64,000 bases of DNA, taken from assembly GCF_007993815.1 (NCBI RefSeq), contig NZ_VJWE01000013.1, positions 368,878 through 432,877 on the forward strand, given 5' to 3'. A model generated the notes under the pieces. That model saw only the letters and a list, made by a program, of their open reading frames with translations. It did not search any database and had not been told where the DNA came from. Below, piece after piece: positions 1 to 11,686 of this stretch (position 1 is its first letter; each line of letters begins with the position of its first letter). A program made the translations under genes and the position numbers. Origin of the DNA: Acidovorax delafieldii. Its GTDB lineage: Bacteria > Pseudomonadota > Gammaproteobacteria > Burkholderiales > Burkholderiaceae_C.

Positions 1-2088
1 CACAGTTCCACCTTCGAGCACGCCTTCTATGTAGTCCGGCTCCCCTTGTTCCTTGAGGTAACTGACGACACGGTGTACTTCTTCGTCCGACACGAAGGCG
101 CCATGCACCCGGATCGGCAGGCCCGTGCCGCTGGCCATGTAGAGCATGTCGCCCATGCCCAGCAACGCCTCGGCACCCATCTGGTCGAGGATGGTGCGGC
201 TGTCGATCTTGGAGCCCACCGAGAACGCGATTCGGGTGGGGATGTTGGCCTTGATCAGGCCGGTGATCACATCCACGCTGGGGCGCTGGGTGGCCAGGAT
301 CAGGTGGATGCCGGCCGCGCGCGCCTTTTGCGCCAGGCGGGCGATCAGTTCTTCGATCTTCTTGCCCACGACCATCATCAGGTCGGCCAGCTCGTCGATG
401 ATGACCACGATGTGCGGCAGGCGCTGCAGCGGCTCGGGCTCCTCGGGTGTGAGGCTGAAGGGGTTGTAGATGAACTCTTCCTTGGCCTTGGCCTCGTCGA
501 TCTTGGTGTTGTAGCCCGCCAGGTTGCGAACGCCCAGCTTGGACATGAGCTTGTAGCGGCGTTCCATCTCGGCCACGCACCAGTTCAGGCCATGGGCCGC
601 CTGCTTCATGTCGGTGACCACGGGCGCCAGCAGGTGCGGAATGCCTTCGTAGACCGACATTTCCAGCATCTTGGGGTCGATCATCAACAGACGCACATCG
701 CGCGCCTCGGCCTTGTACAGCAGCGAGAGGATCATCGCGTTGATCCCCACCGACTTGCCCGAGCCCGTGGTACCGGCCACCAGCACGTGCGGCATCTTGG
801 CGAGGTCTGCCACTACCGGGTTGCCCACGATGTCCTTGCCCAGGCCCATGGTGAGCATGCTCTTGGCCTCGTGGTAGACCTGCGATCCCAGGATTTCGGA
901 CAGGCGGATGGACTGCCGCTTGGCGTTGGGCAGTTCCAGCGCCATGTAGTTCTTGCCGGGGATGGTCTCCACCACGCGGATCGACACGAGGCTGAGCGAG
1001 CGCGCCAGGTCCTTGGCCAGTCCCACGATCTGCGAACCCTTCACGCCCGTGGCGGGTTCGATCTCGTAGCGTGTGATCACCGGGCCGGGCATGGCCGCGA
1101 CCACGCGCACTTCCACGCCAAAGTCCTTGAGTTTTTTCTCAATGAGTCGGCTGGTCATCTCCAGCGTCTCGGGGGCTACGGTTTCCTGGCGCTGCAGAGG
1201 GCCGTCCAGCAGGTCCACCAGCGGCAGCTTGCTGTCGGGCATCTCGGTGAACAGGGGCTTCTGGCGCTCTTTCACCACACGGGTGCTCTGTGGCACATCC
1301 ACCAGAATCGGCTCGATGATTTGCACGGGCTCTGGGTGGTGCACCTCGCTTTCGGTGCGCTCCTCCAACACCACCACTTCGCGCTCGCGAGCCGCCTTGC
1401 GGCCCACGGCGACGTCCTTGGCCACCTCGCGTTTTGCCAGGCGCGCCTGTACCAGCGCATCAAGGCGCCCTCCGAGAAACTCCGCCACATGGCCCCACGA
1501 GAAGCGGAACACCAGCGCCGCCCCCGCCACAGCCAGAACGATCGCCAACAAGCCGGAGCCCGTAAATCCCAGCCACTTCACGCCAGCTGGCCCCACCAGG
1601 TACCCCAGCACGCCACCCGCATGTCCAGGCAGGAACGATTCAAACCGGTACAAACGCGACCATTCCAGCGCCGTGCTGGAACACATCAGCACCACCAGTC
1701 CACCCCAGAACGTGGCCCGGCGCACAAGAGGGCTGGCGGCGCCCGCCACCACTTCGCCCCCGCGCATCCAGCGCGCCAGCGACGACAGCCAGGCCCGCAC
1801 GCCAGCCGCCACACACCACCACACTGAAAACCCCAGCGCAAAGTAGCTGCCATCGGCCAGCCAGGCGCCGAAGCGCCCCGCCCAGTTGGCAACGGAGCGC
1901 GCGTCGCGGGCGCCCGAGGTGGACCAGGCCGCATCCTGGGCCGAATAGCTGACCAGCGCCAGCAGCCAGAAAACCAGGGCCAGCAAGCCCACCACCAGGG
2001 CGATTTCGTGGCCAAAACGGGCGGCGCCCGTGCGGGGCGGCGACTTGGCCGCCGCCGATGCATTCAGGGTATTGAGGGAATAGGTCAT
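1..2088 (-). CDS. ftsK: DNA translocase FtsK (3' part off window)
   Basis: FtsK is the septal motor that pumps terminus DNA clear of the closing septum and helps resolve chromosome dimers. The frame is open from ATG at 2088 ([10 protein letters not shown]) down to base 1, giving 696 residues; the rest of the motor and the DNA-reading gamma domain lie beyond the left edge. About four membrane helices are visible in residues 25-200, then a short charged linker, then the motor with Walker A GTTGSGKS near residue 438 and a Walker B-like LLMIDPKM. The linker is short compared with E. coli FtsK, as is usual for betaproteobacterial homologues. The Crp-like gene lies 73 bp upstream on the same strand, so co-transcription is possible. 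Confidence 0.96.
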   Translation of the reverse strand, partial: MTYSLNTLNASAAAKSPPRTGAARFGHEIALVVGLLALVFWLLALVSYSAQDAAWSTSGARDARSVANWAGRFGAWLADGSYFALGFSVWWCVAAGVRAWLSSLARWMRGGEVVAGAASPLVRRATFWGGLVVLMCSSTALEWSRLYRFESFLPGHAGGVLGYLVGPAGVKWLGFTGSGLLAIVLAVAGAALVFRFSWGHVAEFLGGRLDALVQARLAKREVAKDVAVGRKAAREREVVVLEERTESEVHHPEPVQIIEPILVDVPQSTRVVKERQKPLFTEMPDSKLPLVDLLDGPLQRQETVAPETLEMTSRLIEKKLKDFGVEVRVVAAMPGPVITRYEIEPATGVKGSQIVGLAKDLARSLSLVSIRVVETIPGKNYMALELPNAKRQSIRLSEILGSQVYHEAKSMLTMGLGKDIVGNPVVADLAKMPHVLVAGTTGSGKSVGINAMILSLLYKAEARDVRLLMIDPKMLEMSVYEGIPHLLAPVVTDMKQAAHGLNWCVAEMERRYKLMSKLGVRNLAGYNTKIDEAKAKEEFIYNPFSLTPEEPEPLQRLPHIVVIIDELADLMMVVGKKIEELIARLAQKARAAGIHLILATQRPSVDVITGLIKANIPTRIAFSVGSKIDSRTILDQMGAEALLGMGDMLYMASGTGLPIRVHGAFVSDEEVHRVVSYLKEQGEPDYIEGVLEGGTV

Positions 2089-2161
2089 AAACGTGCAGGG
2101 TGAGCTTACCCCATGCGTTGCGCTGGGCGCACCTCCCGGCGCAGGGTCCGCCCCCCGGATT

Positions 2162-4005
<1,844 letters not shown>

Positions 4006-4102
4006 CTGCGGCTTTGCTGAATTCGGCCCGTTTTTGCGGTCCTCCGAAACCGGCAAATCGGGTTACCGCCACCCTTTCTGGCGAGGTGAGGCCGCAAGCC
4101 AA

Positions 4103-4121
4103 CCTGGGCACACAGCCCAGG
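4103..4121 (+). promoter_or_regulatory. Stem-loop in rpmB leader
   Basis: CCTGGGC-acaca-GCCCAGG is a perfect seven-base-pair hairpin within the ~150-nt untranslated leader of rpmB. It could be a site for autogenous control by a ribosomal protein, but that is only inference. Confidence 0.3.
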
Positions 4122-4160
4122 GCTCAGCGAACGGCCGTTAATCAGTATCGGAGTGTCCTC

Positions 4161-4394
4161 ATGGCACGCGTCTGCGACGTAACGGGCAAGAAGCCCATGA
4201 CGGGGAACAATGTTTCCCACGCCAACAACAAAACCAAGCGCCGGTTCCTGCCGAACCTGCAATACCGCCGTTTCTGGGTCGAGACCGAAAACCGTTGGGT
4301 GCGCCTGCGTGTTTCGAGCGCTGCCCTGCGTTTGATCGACAAGAACGGTATCGACTCGGTGCTCGCAGACCTGCGTGCCCGTGGCCAGGCTTAA
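4161..4394 (+). CDS. rpmB: 50S ribosomal protein L28
   Basis: A 77-residue basic protein of the large ribosomal subunit. It starts [12 protein letters not shown] and contains the family [19 protein letters not shown] core. A GGAG site lies 8 bases before the ATG. It carries a single Cys (C5) rather than a zinc-binding CxxC set. rpmG follows after 11 bp with its own AAGGAG site, so the pair forms the standard rpmBG operon, driven by the promoter at 3976-4005 and closed by the terminator at 4600-4634. Confidence 0.97.
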   Translation: MARVCDVTGKKPMTGNNVSHANNKTKRRFLPNLQYRRFWVETENRWVRLRVSSAALRLIDKNGIDSVLADLRARGQA

Positions 4395-4405
4395 GGAGTA
4401 GCACC

Positions 4406-4576
4406 ATGGCAAGCAAAGGCGGACGCGACAAGATCAAGCTGGAATCCACTGCGGGTACCGGTCACTTCTACACCACGACCAAGAACAAGAAGACCATGCC
4501 CGAGAAGATGCTGATCATGAAATTTGATCCCAAGGCTCGCAAGCATGTGGAATACAAGGAAATGAAGCTGAAGTAA
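4406..4576 (+). CDS. rpmG: 50S ribosomal protein L33
   Basis: A 56-residue large-subunit protein, the usual length. The start [15 protein letters not shown] follows an AAGGAG site. It has no cysteines, so it is the zinc-independent (C-minus) form of L33. It is the second gene of the rpmBG operon. Confidence 0.97.
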   Translation: MASKGGRDKIKLESTAGTGHFYTTTKNKKTMPEKMLIMKFDPKARKHVEYKEMKLK

Positions 4577-4599
4577 TTCAGTCTCTTTCTTGTCATCCC

Positions 4600-4634
4600 A
4601 AAAGCCGCCCGGCATTCAGCCTGGCGGCTTTTTT
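4600..4634 (+). terminator. Terminator of rpmBG
   Basis: AAAAGCCGCC (4600-4609) pairs with GGCGGCTTTT (4623-4632), with further T residues to 4634: a ten-base-pair stem and T-tract 24 bp after rpmG. Confidence 0.85.
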
Positions 4635-4732
4635 CATGGCTGCAATCCATGCAGCCCGATGACTACAGCACCGCCTCCCGCCATCGACGACTTGTTCACC
4701 ACCAACTTCGAGCGCCAGCAGGTCCACAGCCA

Positions 4733-4771
4733 ACAAAAAACCGCTGAGGGCACAAAGCCCTGCAGCGGTTT
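4733..4771 (-). terminator. Terminator of the desaturase gene
   Basis: AAACCGCTG (4738-4746) pairs with CAGCGGTTT (4763-4771), extended inside by AGGG/CCCT. Read on the minus strand it ends in a run of six T. It lies 57 bp beyond the desaturase stop. The rest of the 4635-4827 gap shows no gene I can support. Confidence 0.8.
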
Positions 4772-4827
4772 ATGGGGAGGTGCGCCATGGTCAGGGGTCC
4801 GACCGACAGCGCCACCAAGGCACTACA

Positions 4828-6042
4828 TCAGGCCCGTGCAGCGCGCAGACTGATGGAGAACTCGCGCAGAGTGGCAATACCGCTCTCCTCGGCACGACGG
4901 CACCAGGCCTGCAAGTCGGCAGTGAGTTGCTCACGGGATTGCGAGGTATTGAGCCACAGCTGACGCAGTTCTTCGCGCATGGTCACCATCTTGTCCAGGG
5001 CCGGATGCGCAGCGCGGGCCTGAGCCAACTGGGGCAAGGCCCCCGCCGGCACCTTCTCGGCATCGCGATGCAGCCAGCGCTTGGCGGCCTTGAGCACCGA
5101 TACATCGGCCTGACGGGCCTGCAGCGCGGCAATCTCATCCTTGCACGCCTTGCGCACACCGCGCGCATAGCCCGCCATCACTTCATAGCGGTTGGCGATC
5201 AAGGCCTCCAGCGTCTTTTCATCAGCCACCGGCTTGACATCGCCCAGTTGCAACTTGGGTGGCACCTTCTTCACGGTAGCCCAGCCGATTTTCTTCATGA
5301 GGCTGATGTACACCCAGCCAATGTCAAATTCATACGGCTTGACCGAGAACTTGGCCGACGTGGGGTAGGTGTGGTGGTTGTTGTGCAGCTCTTCGCCGCC
5401 AATGATGATGCCCCAGGGCGACAGGTTGGTGCTGGCGTCCTGCGCCTCAAAGTTGCGGTAGCCCCAGTAGTGGCCCACACCATTGACCACCCCTGCTGCC
5501 CAGAACGGAATCCAGAGCATCTGCACCGCCCACACCGCGGCGCCGAGGGCGCCGAAGAGGGCCAGGTTCAGGATGAGCATGAGGCCCACGCCTTGCCAGC
5601 CGTAGCGGGTGTACACATTGCGCTCCATCCAGTCATCGGGCGTGCCGTGGCCGAACTTCTTGATGGTTTCCATGTTCTTGGACTCGGCGCGGTACAGCTC
5701 GGCGCCGCGCCACATCACGGTGTCCAGCCCGCGGGTCTGGGGGCTGTGGGGGTCATCCACGGTTTCACACTTGGCGTGGTGCTTGCGGTGGATGGCCACC
5801 CATTCCTTGGTCACCATGCCGGTACCAATCCACAGCCAGAAGCGGAAGAAATGCGAGGGGATGGCATGCAGGTCCAGCGCGCGGTGTGCCTGCGCGCGGT
5901 GCAGGAAGATCGTGACCGCAGCGATGGTGATGTGGGTCGTGGCAAGGGTGTACAACACGATCTGCCACCAGGACAGGTTCCACAACCCATTTCCCAGCCA
6001 GTCAATGGCGGCGTTCAGTACAGCCCAGTCGGGTAACAGCAT
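4828..6042 (-). CDS. Membrane fatty acid desaturase (acyl-CoA desaturase type)
   Basis: A di-iron membrane enzyme that inserts a cis double bond into acyl chains. The three histidine boxes are intact: HRAQAH (48-53), HRKHH (85-89) and HNNHH (220-224), with an extra conserved-looking GHYWGYRNFE near 190. Hydrophobic segments flank the boxes. About 150 hydrophilic residues follow the catalytic core as a C-terminal tail, so at 404 residues it is longer than minimal bacterial delta-9 desaturases. The start MLLPDWAVL is chosen because the 17 upstream codons look non-coding; its ribosome site (AAGG) is weak. The 140-bp gap before it, after the methyltransferase gene, probably holds its promoter. 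Confidence 0.9.
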   Translation of the reverse strand: MLLPDWAVLNAAIDWLGNGLWNLSWWQIVLYTLATTHITIAAVTIFLHRAQAHRALDLHAIPSHFFRFWLWIGTGMVTKEWVAIHRKHHAKCETVDDPHSPQTRGLDTVMWRGAELYRAESKNMETIKKFGHGTPDDWMERNVYTRYGWQGVGLMLILNLALFGALGAAVWAVQMLWIPFWAAGVVNGVGHYWGYRNFEAQDASTNLSPWGIIIGGEELHNNHHTYPTSAKFSVKPYEFDIGWVYISLMKKIGWATVKKVPPKLQLGDVKPVADEKTLEALIANRYEVMAGYARGVRKACKDEIAALQARQADVSVLKAAKRWLHRDAEKVPAGALPQLAQARAAHPALDKMVTMREELRQLWLNTSQSREQLTADLQAWCRRAEESGIATLREFSISLRAARA

Positions 6043-6182
6043 ATTCACAAAAACCTTACTACAGAGAACCCGCTCACCAACGAAACAGGTCATTAATTTT
6101 AGAGGGCCCGTTTCTGAACGGATCAGGGGAATCCACAGTATTTACGCTGGTTTAGGGTGTTTAGAGCCCTACCTCCAGCGTT

Positions 6183-7457
6183 TCAGTCCTTTTTGGCCCA
6201 GATGGCGGCAAAAAACCCGTCGGTCTGATGCAGATGGGGCCATAAGCGCAAATAACCACTGCCCGATGCACCCCCGCTGCGCAAACCCTTGGCCCCCTCG
6301 ACCTTGAGCTGCTCCAGCAGTTCACCAGCATCCAGCAGCTGGAAGTCGGGGTGTGTTGCGCTGAAGGCCTCGGCAATGGCCTCGTTTTCTTGCGGCAGGA
6401 TGCTGCAGGTGGCATACACCAGACGGCCGCCCGGCTTGAGCAGGCGGGCTGCGCTGTCCAGGATGGCCGTCTGCTTGGCCACCAGCTCCTCGATGGCCTT
6501 GGGCGACTGGCGCCATTTGAGGTCGGGGTTGCGCCGCAGGGTGCCCAGGCCCGAGCAAGGCGCGTCCACGAGGACGCGGTCGATCTTGCCCGCCAGGCGC
6601 TTGACGCGGTCGTCGCGCTCGTGGGCGATGGCGGCGGGGTGCACGTTCGACAGGCCGCTGCGGGCCAGGCGGGGCTTGAGCGCATCCAGGCGGTGAGCTG
6701 ACACGTCGAACGCGTACAGGCGCCCGGTACTGCGCATGCTCGCACCAATGGCCAGTGTCTTACCCCCTGCACCAGCGCAGAAGTCCACCACCATCTCGCC
6801 ACGCTTGGCGTCGAGCAGCAGGGCAAGCAGCTGTGAGCCCTCGTCCTGCACCTCGATGGCGCCCCGCGTGAAGGCATCGAGCTTGGTCAGCGCGGGCTTG
6901 TCGTCAATGCGCAGGCCCCAGGGTGAATACGGTGTGGGATGCGCCTTGATGCCAGCTTTGGCCAACTCCTTTTGCACATCGGCGCGCTTGTCCTTGAGGG
7001 CATTGACGCGCAAATCCAGGGGGGCGCTCTGGGCCAGACTTTCCACCAGCGGCCAGAAGCCATCGCCCAGCTGGTCCTTCAGGGGCTTGACCATCCATTC
7101 GGGCAGGTTGTGGCGATGGCGCTCCATCAGGTCATCGACCGTGACCGCATCGCACTGGTCCAGCCAGTTTTTCTCCTGGTCGGTCAACGCACTCTTGAGG
7201 AAATCGCGCGGGCCATAGAAACCCAGGATGGCCAGGCGGCGCTCCTTGGGACCCGAGCCTGACGGGGCCATGTGGTCAAACAGGAGCTTCTTGCGCAGAA
7301 CGGTGTAAACCGTTTCAGCCAGCGTGGCGCGCTCGCGCGGCCCCAGGCCCCGGTTGTCGCGGAAGAAACGCGACACCACCGCGTCGGCGGGGTGTTCAAA
7401 CGTGAGGGTGAGCCTGACCAGTTCGGCGCAGGCGTCGAGAAGAACTTTGGGATGCAT
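6183..7457 (-). CDS. RsmB/NOP-family rRNA (cytosine-C5) methyltransferase
   Basis: SAM-dependent methyltransferase that makes 5-methylcytosine in RNA, most likely 16S rRNA. It has 424 residues. The SAM-binding loop DFCAGAGGKT, the motif IV catalytic-site DAPCSGLGT with its cysteine, and the motif VI ATCSILPQEN with the second cysteine are all present. The N-terminal ~150 residues are only weakly like the NusB-type RNA-binding domain, and the gene is not beside fmt or def, so it may not be the RsmB that methylates C967. The start MHPKVLLDA is supported by the family N-terminus. It is on the same strand as the desaturase, 140 bp apart. Confidence 0.88.
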   Translation of the reverse strand: MHPKVLLDACAELVRLTLTFEHPADAVVSRFFRDNRGLGPRERATLAETVYTVLRKKLLFDHMAPSGSGPKERRLAILGFYGPRDFLKSALTDQEKNWLDQCDAVTVDDLMERHRHNLPEWMVKPLKDQLGDGFWPLVESLAQSAPLDLRVNALKDKRADVQKELAKAGIKAHPTPYSPWGLRIDDKPALTKLDAFTRGAIEVQDEGSQLLALLLDAKRGEMVVDFCAGAGGKTLAIGASMRSTGRLYAFDVSAHRLDALKPRLARSGLSNVHPAAIAHERDDRVKRLAGKIDRVLVDAPCSGLGTLRRNPDLKWRQSPKAIEELVAKQTAILDSAARLLKPGGRLVYATCSILPQENEAIAEAFSATHPDFQLLDAGELLEQLKVEGAKGLRSGGASGSGYLRLWPHLHQTDGFFAAIWAKKD

Positions 7458-7561
7458 CCTGCGATTGTCCCATTCCCTGCCAACCTGGCGACATCGCCCC
7501 CACCCGCCCAGTGCGGGAGCCAAACCTCAACGGCCAAGTCGCTCCATGCACGGCCTGGGCG

Positions 7562-9415
7562 TCAACGGGTATAGATCGGCTCGAACGCCGAGCGCTCGAT
7601 CTGCTGCAGCGTCGGTGACTCGCCCGCCCACAGCACCAGCGCCGGCCCCGGCAGACTCAGGTTGCGCTCCAGCGCGCGGCACAGGTGATAGCGGCTTTCA
7701 TCGTCCATGCCCGGCAGCTCGACAAACACCAGGTAGGCCCTGCGCTGGGGGTACTCGCGCAGGTTCTTGCGCACCAGCCAGCAGCGGGCCAGAGGAGCGC
7801 AGCGGGCCAGTTCGGACTGCAGTTCGGCCAGCTCGAAGGAGCTGAGGTCGTGCCGCACGATCTGGCTGAAGAACGAGGTGCCCGACAGCTCTTCCCAGGC
7901 CCGCTCTTCGGATTCTTGCGCGCGTTCCAGCCGCTTGCGCCACTGCTTGAAGGCGGCTGCATCGTGGTCCAGCCCCAGGCGTGGGGTCTCCAGCTCGGCC
8001 AATGCCATGCGCGCGGCCCAGTAGCGGTCGCTGCTGCCTGTTTCCCACAACCGGTGCAGCAGCTGGAGCTTGCCCTCCCGATCATCGTCCGCCAAGCAAG
8101 GCACCAGTCCACGCAGCGCAGCGGGGTATTCGGGGCTGCGCTGCAGTGCCAGCTCGTACAGGGCGCGCACATCGGCATGCGGATCCAGGTGGCGCTTGAG
8201 GCGGGCCAGTTCCACCAGGTCGGCCGCACTGCTCTGTGCCGTCGATGCCCCCAGGGCCTCGGCGCGTGCGCGCACGCGCCCCAGCCAGGCGTGGTGCTGC
8301 TTCCATTCGCTGGCATTGTCGCGGCACCATTGCTTGTCGAAATGTGCCACCCAGCGCTTGGCATCCGGCCCCAACAGGGCCAAAGCGTTGCCGCACGACC
8401 AGTCGGGCAACGTGGGCGTGGCATCCAGTGCCTCGATGCGGTCGCGCAGGCCGGGGTGGGTGTCGTCCAGATTGCTCAGGCGCTTGAGCGCCTGGCGCAA
8501 GGCGTCGTTGGCAAAGGCTGCATCGGGGGCCTTGGCCAGGGCACGGCGCATGCTGCGGTAAGGGCCCACCGGCAATGGATTGCCCGCCGCTGCGCACCAG
8601 TGGCTGCCCCAGAACTCTGCCTGCAGCCACGCGCCCCGGATCTCGATCTCGGCGAGGGCCGCAGCGGTCACGTCGCGACCCAGCAGCTTGCCAGCGATCC
8701 GGTCGGCTTCGTATTCATCCTGGCGGGCCAGCGCAAAGGTCTTGGCAGAGAAACGCGGAAAGTACCAGCGCATGAACAGCTGGGTGGCGGCAGCGACCGG
8801 GCCTTCATCGTCGGCCAGGCTGTGGTTCAAGCGCATCCACGACAGGCGCGTGCGGTAGATCCAAGCCGCAAAGCGGCCATGGTCGCCCCGCAGGTGGCCA
8901 TACTCGTGCGCCAGCACCGCCAGGAACCGCGGCCGGTCAAGTGCCATCAACAGGGGCAGGCCAATGCTCAGGTGATTGACGGCGCCGCCCAGCAGCCCAA
9001 AACGCGGCAGTTGCTGGATGCTGGCATTGAACTCGTCGGTCAGCGTGACCTTGTGGATGGGGGGGCCCTTGATCTTGCGGCGGATGCGCGCCAGCGCTTC
9101 AAACAGGTCGGGGGCATCCAGCGCTGTGATCTCCACGCCCGGGGGCTCATCAAACCGCACCCACAGCGCACGCAGGCTCACCCACAGCAGCCCCCCTGCA
9201 CCCAGCAGGGCCCACAGCATCGCGAAACGAAAGCGCCCCTGCAGCAACTGGGGCACCACCCACAGCAAAATACCCACGGCCAGTGCCATACACCCCAGCA
9301 CCCATGCATAACCCAGGGCGGCAAACGCAGCCACACTGCGGCGGTATGCGCGACTGTTCTCGGCGCTGGCATGCTCGCTCATGCGCACCATGTGCACAAA
9401 ATCTGCCTGATCCAC
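7562..9415 (-). CDS. Membrane-bound M48-family zinc metallopeptidase
   Basis: A 617-residue protein with two membrane helices (about residues 32-55 and 65-82) followed by an M48 catalytic domain: HEYGH at 170-174 gives two zinc ligands and the catalytic glutamate, and DEYEAD (233-238) supplies the third ligand. The next ~350 residues are soluble, rich in Trp, Arg and Leu, and may include TPR-like helices (for example RALYELALQRSPEYPAAL). I recognise no named domain there. The start is GTG at 9415 (MDQADFVHMV), seven bases after GAGGG; a later ATG would lose little. The substrate is unknown; membrane protein quality control is a guess from the family (HtpX-like). Confidence 0.85.
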   Translation of the reverse strand: MDQADFVHMVRMSEHASAENSRAYRRSVAAFAALGYAWVLGCMALAVGILLWVVPQLLQGRFRFAMLWALLGAGGLLWVSLRALWVRFDEPPGVEITALDAPDLFEALARIRRKIKGPPIHKVTLTDEFNASIQQLPRFGLLGGAVNHLSIGLPLLMALDRPRFLAVLAHEYGHLRGDHGRFAAWIYRTRLSWMRLNHSLADDEGPVAAATQLFMRWYFPRFSAKTFALARQDEYEADRIAGKLLGRDVTAAALAEIEIRGAWLQAEFWGSHWCAAAGNPLPVGPYRSMRRALAKAPDAAFANDALRQALKRLSNLDDTHPGLRDRIEALDATPTLPDWSCGNALALLGPDAKRWVAHFDKQWCRDNASEWKQHHAWLGRVRARAEALGASTAQSSAADLVELARLKRHLDPHADVRALYELALQRSPEYPAALRGLVPCLADDDREGKLQLLHRLWETGSSDRYWAARMALAELETPRLGLDHDAAAFKQWRKRLERAQESEERAWEELSGTSFFSQIVRHDLSSFELAELQSELARCAPLARCWLVRKNLREYPQRRAYLVFVELPGMDDESRYHLCRALERNLSLPGPALVLWAGESPTLQQIERSAFEPIYTR

Positions 9416-9481
9416 GGGCGTCCCTCACTCTGGTTGATTTTTTTCAGCCGCCATCCTAACCATTCACGCCACCGCAACACC

Positions 9482-9736
9482 ATGACCGACGACGACCTGC
9501 CAGAGCTCATCCGCACGCCACCCGGCCTGTACCGCCACTACAAGGGCATGCTCTATGAAGTGATCGACACCGTGCGCCACAGCGAGACGCTGGAGCCCAT
9601 GACGCTGTACCGCGCACTGTATGGCCAGCGCGGCTTGTGGGTGCGGCCGGCCGCCATGTTTGAGGAGCAAGTGCTCATCGATGGCGTGCTGCGCCTCCGG
9701 TTTGAAAAATGGGAGGGCGAAGCTCCCACCGCCTGA
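9482..9736 (+). CDS. DUF1653 family small protein
   Basis: An 84-residue protein with the DUF1653 pattern: PGLYRHYKGMLYEV near the start, then ETLEPMTLYRALYG and WVRPAAMFEEQV. The function of the family is unknown; the fold is small and mostly beta. It starts at ATG 9482, divergent from the M48 peptidase with 66 bp between. It ends three bases before the convergent histidine kinase. Confidence 0.85.
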   Translation: MTDDDLPELIRTPPGLYRHYKGMLYEVIDTVRHSETLEPMTLYRALYGQRGLWVRPAAMFEEQVLIDGVLRLRFEKWEGEAPTA

Positions 9737-9739
9737 GCC

Positions 9740-10864
9740 CTACTGATATCCGGCGACAGCGCGCGGAAACACCGCTGCCACCACCAGCCCACCGCCCGGT
9801 GCATTGCGCAGCGCCAGTCGGCCACCGTGGCGCCGCACGATGTCGCTGGCGATGGTGAGCCCCAGCCCCACCCCGCCGCTCTGGCGATTGCGCGAGGCCT
9901 CCACGCGGTAGAAGGGCTCCAAGACCCGGTCCAGCTCCTCGGGCGGCAAGCCCGGGCCGTGGTCGCGCACCTCGATGGTCAGGGCGTCTGCCACATCGTG
10001 CAGCGTGACCTCGGCGCTGCCGCCGTAGCGCACGGCATTGCCCACCAGGTTGTCCAGGCAACGCCGCAGTGCCACGGCCTGCACGCGCAAGGGGGCAGCC
10101 TGCCCCGCCACGGTGACGGCGTGGCCCATCGCCACCTGGTCGTCCGCCATGCTGTCCACCAGGGCCTGCACATCCAGATGCACCCAAGCCTCCGCACCCG
10201 CCACGCCGCGCAGGTAATCCATCGTGGAGGCAATCATGGCGTCCATTTCGGCAATGTCGCGCCGAAACAGCTGCTGCGCCTGGGCGTCGCCCAGGCTTTC
10301 GGTGCGCAGCCGCAGCCGCGTCAGGGGCGTGCGCAAGTCGTGCGACACCGCCGCCACAAAGCGGTCCCGCTCGGCCAGTTGCTGGCGGATGCGCGCCTGC
10401 ATCTGGTTGAACACACGGCTGGCGTCGCGGCATTCCAGCGTGCCGTCCTCGGGCAACGGGGTGCGGTGGATGTCACGCCCCAGCTCCTGTGCGGCCGTGG
10501 CCAGCCGGCGCATGGGGCGTGACAGCCAGCGCGCAGCCCACCAAGCTGCAGCCACCAATGCGGCCAGGCGCACACTGATGTCCAGCAACAGGCCCAGCTG
10601 CAGCGACGGTGGTGCGTTCCACAAGCCTGGTGCGGGTCCCGGCGGCGGCAATGGGCGCCCATCGGCCGCCAATGCGTGCGGCGGCGGGCCGGGCGGGTGG
10701 CCTGGATGGGCAGGGCGCAGCTCGAACATCAGCGTCAGCGCCAGCACATGGCTCACGATGACGGCGGCGATGAGGAGCAGGGCGAGCCGGCCAAACAGGG
10801 TGTCAGGCATGCAGCGCTGGACTGCAGCGCGCAGCCGCGATTGCGTTGGCGTCAGTGGGGCCAC
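9740..10864 (-). CDS. Sensor histidine kinase (OmpR-system partner)
   Basis: A membrane sensor kinase of about 374 residues. One helix near the N-terminus (LALLLIAAVIVSHVLAL) and a second around residues 90-108 bracket a short proline- and histidine-rich periplasmic loop (HPGHPPGPPPH). Then come a HAMP-like segment, the phospho-acceptor VSHDLRTPLTRLRL (His about 175), the N box DNLVGNAVRYGG, G1 DHGPGLPP and G2 GGVGLGLTI. The GTG start at 10864 overlaps the response regulator stop by 13 bp and has AAGGG upstream; ATG at 10810 is the alternative. It would autophosphorylate and donate to the regulator encoded just upstream. The loop is too small for a folded ligand domain; metal or envelope sensing is inference. 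Confidence 0.88.
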   Translation of the reverse strand: MAPLTPTQSRLRAAVQRCMPDTLFGRLALLLIAAVIVSHVLALTLMFELRPAHPGHPPGPPPHALAADGRPLPPPGPAPGLWNAPPSLQLGLLLDISVRLAALVAAAWWAARWLSRPMRRLATAAQELGRDIHRTPLPEDGTLECRDASRVFNQMQARIRQQLAERDRFVAAVSHDLRTPLTRLRLRTESLGDAQAQQLFRRDIAEMDAMIASTMDYLRGVAGAEAWVHLDVQALVDSMADDQVAMGHAVTVAGQAAPLRVQAVALRRCLDNLVGNAVRYGGSAEVTLHDVADALTIEVRDHGPGLPPEELDRVLEPFYRVEASRNRQSGGVGLGLTIASDIVRRHGGRLALRNAPGGGLVVAAVFPRAVAGYQ

Positions 10865-11580
10865 CCTATCTGCCCTTGCAGCGACTGCACGTTGAACAGA
10901 TACCCGGCACCGCGCACGGTGCGGATCATGGAGGGCGACCGCGGATCGTCCGCAAGCTTGCTGCGCAGGCGTGACACCAGCAGGTCGATGCTTCGCTCGA
11001 ATGCATCCATGGCCCGGCCGCGGGCCTGCTCCATGAGCTGGTCGCGGCTGAAAACGCGGCGCGGCATGCGCAAAAAGGTGCACAGCAAACGGAACTCGGC
11101 ATTCGACAAGGGCACCACCATGCCCCCGGGCGACACCAGATGCCGCTCCAGGCTGTGCAGCGTCCAGCCATCAAACCGCACCACTTCATCAGGCCCTTGC
11201 CGCACAGGTGCCTCGGCGCCGCGCGTGCGGCGCAGCACGGTCTGGATGCGGGCTACCAGCTCACGCGGCTCGAAGGGTTTGCCCATGTAATCGTCCGCGC
11301 CCATCTCCAGCCCCAGCACGCAGTCATACGGGTTGGCGCGCGCAGTGAGCATGATGATGGGCACCCGCGAGCGCTCACGCAGCTCCCTTGCCAGCGTGAT
11401 CCCGTCGGTGCCGGGCAGCATCACATCCAGCACCACCAGGCCGATGGGCTGGGCGGCCATCTGGGCGCGCATCGTCTGCGCGTCACAGGCCGCGTGGGCG
11501 ACATAGCCAAAGCGGGTCAGGTAGTCGGTGAGGAGTGTGGTGATCTCGACATCGTCGTCCACCACCAGGATGTGTTGCAT
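10852..11580 (-). CDS. OmpR-family response regulator
   Basis: A 242-residue DNA-binding regulator. The receiver domain has the acidic pocket DDD (8-10), phospho-acceptor Asp52 (LVVLDVMLP) and Lys101 (MGKPFEP). The C-terminal winged helix carries the OmpR-type SNAEFRLLCTFL and FERSIDLLVSRLRSKL patterns and ends with RTVRGAGYLF. The start MQHILVVDDD is chosen over an ATG six codons earlier because the family begins this way. It forms an operon with the kinase (overlapping genes) and is divergent from a calcium-binding EF-hand gene 240 bp away. Confidence 0.93.
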   Translation of the reverse strand: MQHILVVDDDVEITTLLTDYLTRFGYVAHAACDAQTMRAQMAAQPIGLVVLDVMLPGTDGITLARELRERSRVPIIMLTARANPYDCVLGLEMGADDYMGKPFEPRELVARIQTVLRRTRGAEAPVRQGPDEVVRFDGWTLHSLERHLVSPGGMVVPLSNAEFRLLCTFLRMPRRVFSRDQLMEQARGRAMDAFERSIDLLVSRLRSKLADDPRSPSMIRTVRGAGYLFNVQSLQGQIGWPH

Positions 11581-11686
11581 GGGCAGGCACAGGCACAAAA
11601 GAACGCACCAAGTTTAGGGAGGCTGCGCACCCTGCGCGGGGCAATCTGGCGGGCCTTTGCCCCCCTGTTCATGCCTTGCATCTGCT

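Noticed and set aside
46..1827. 593-codon open frame on the plus strand
   Set aside because: Antisense to ftsK, whose motor motifs are intact. His/Gln/Ala/Gly-rich composition is the usual sign of a shadow frame.
4662..4853. Possible small gene after rpmG
   Set aside because: The frame runs through the desaturase terminator and into the antisense of that gene; no ribosome site.
7685..9736. 683-codon open frame on the plus strand
   Set aside because: Antisense to the M48 peptidase over most of its length; only its last 84 codons, the DUF1653 protein, are supported.
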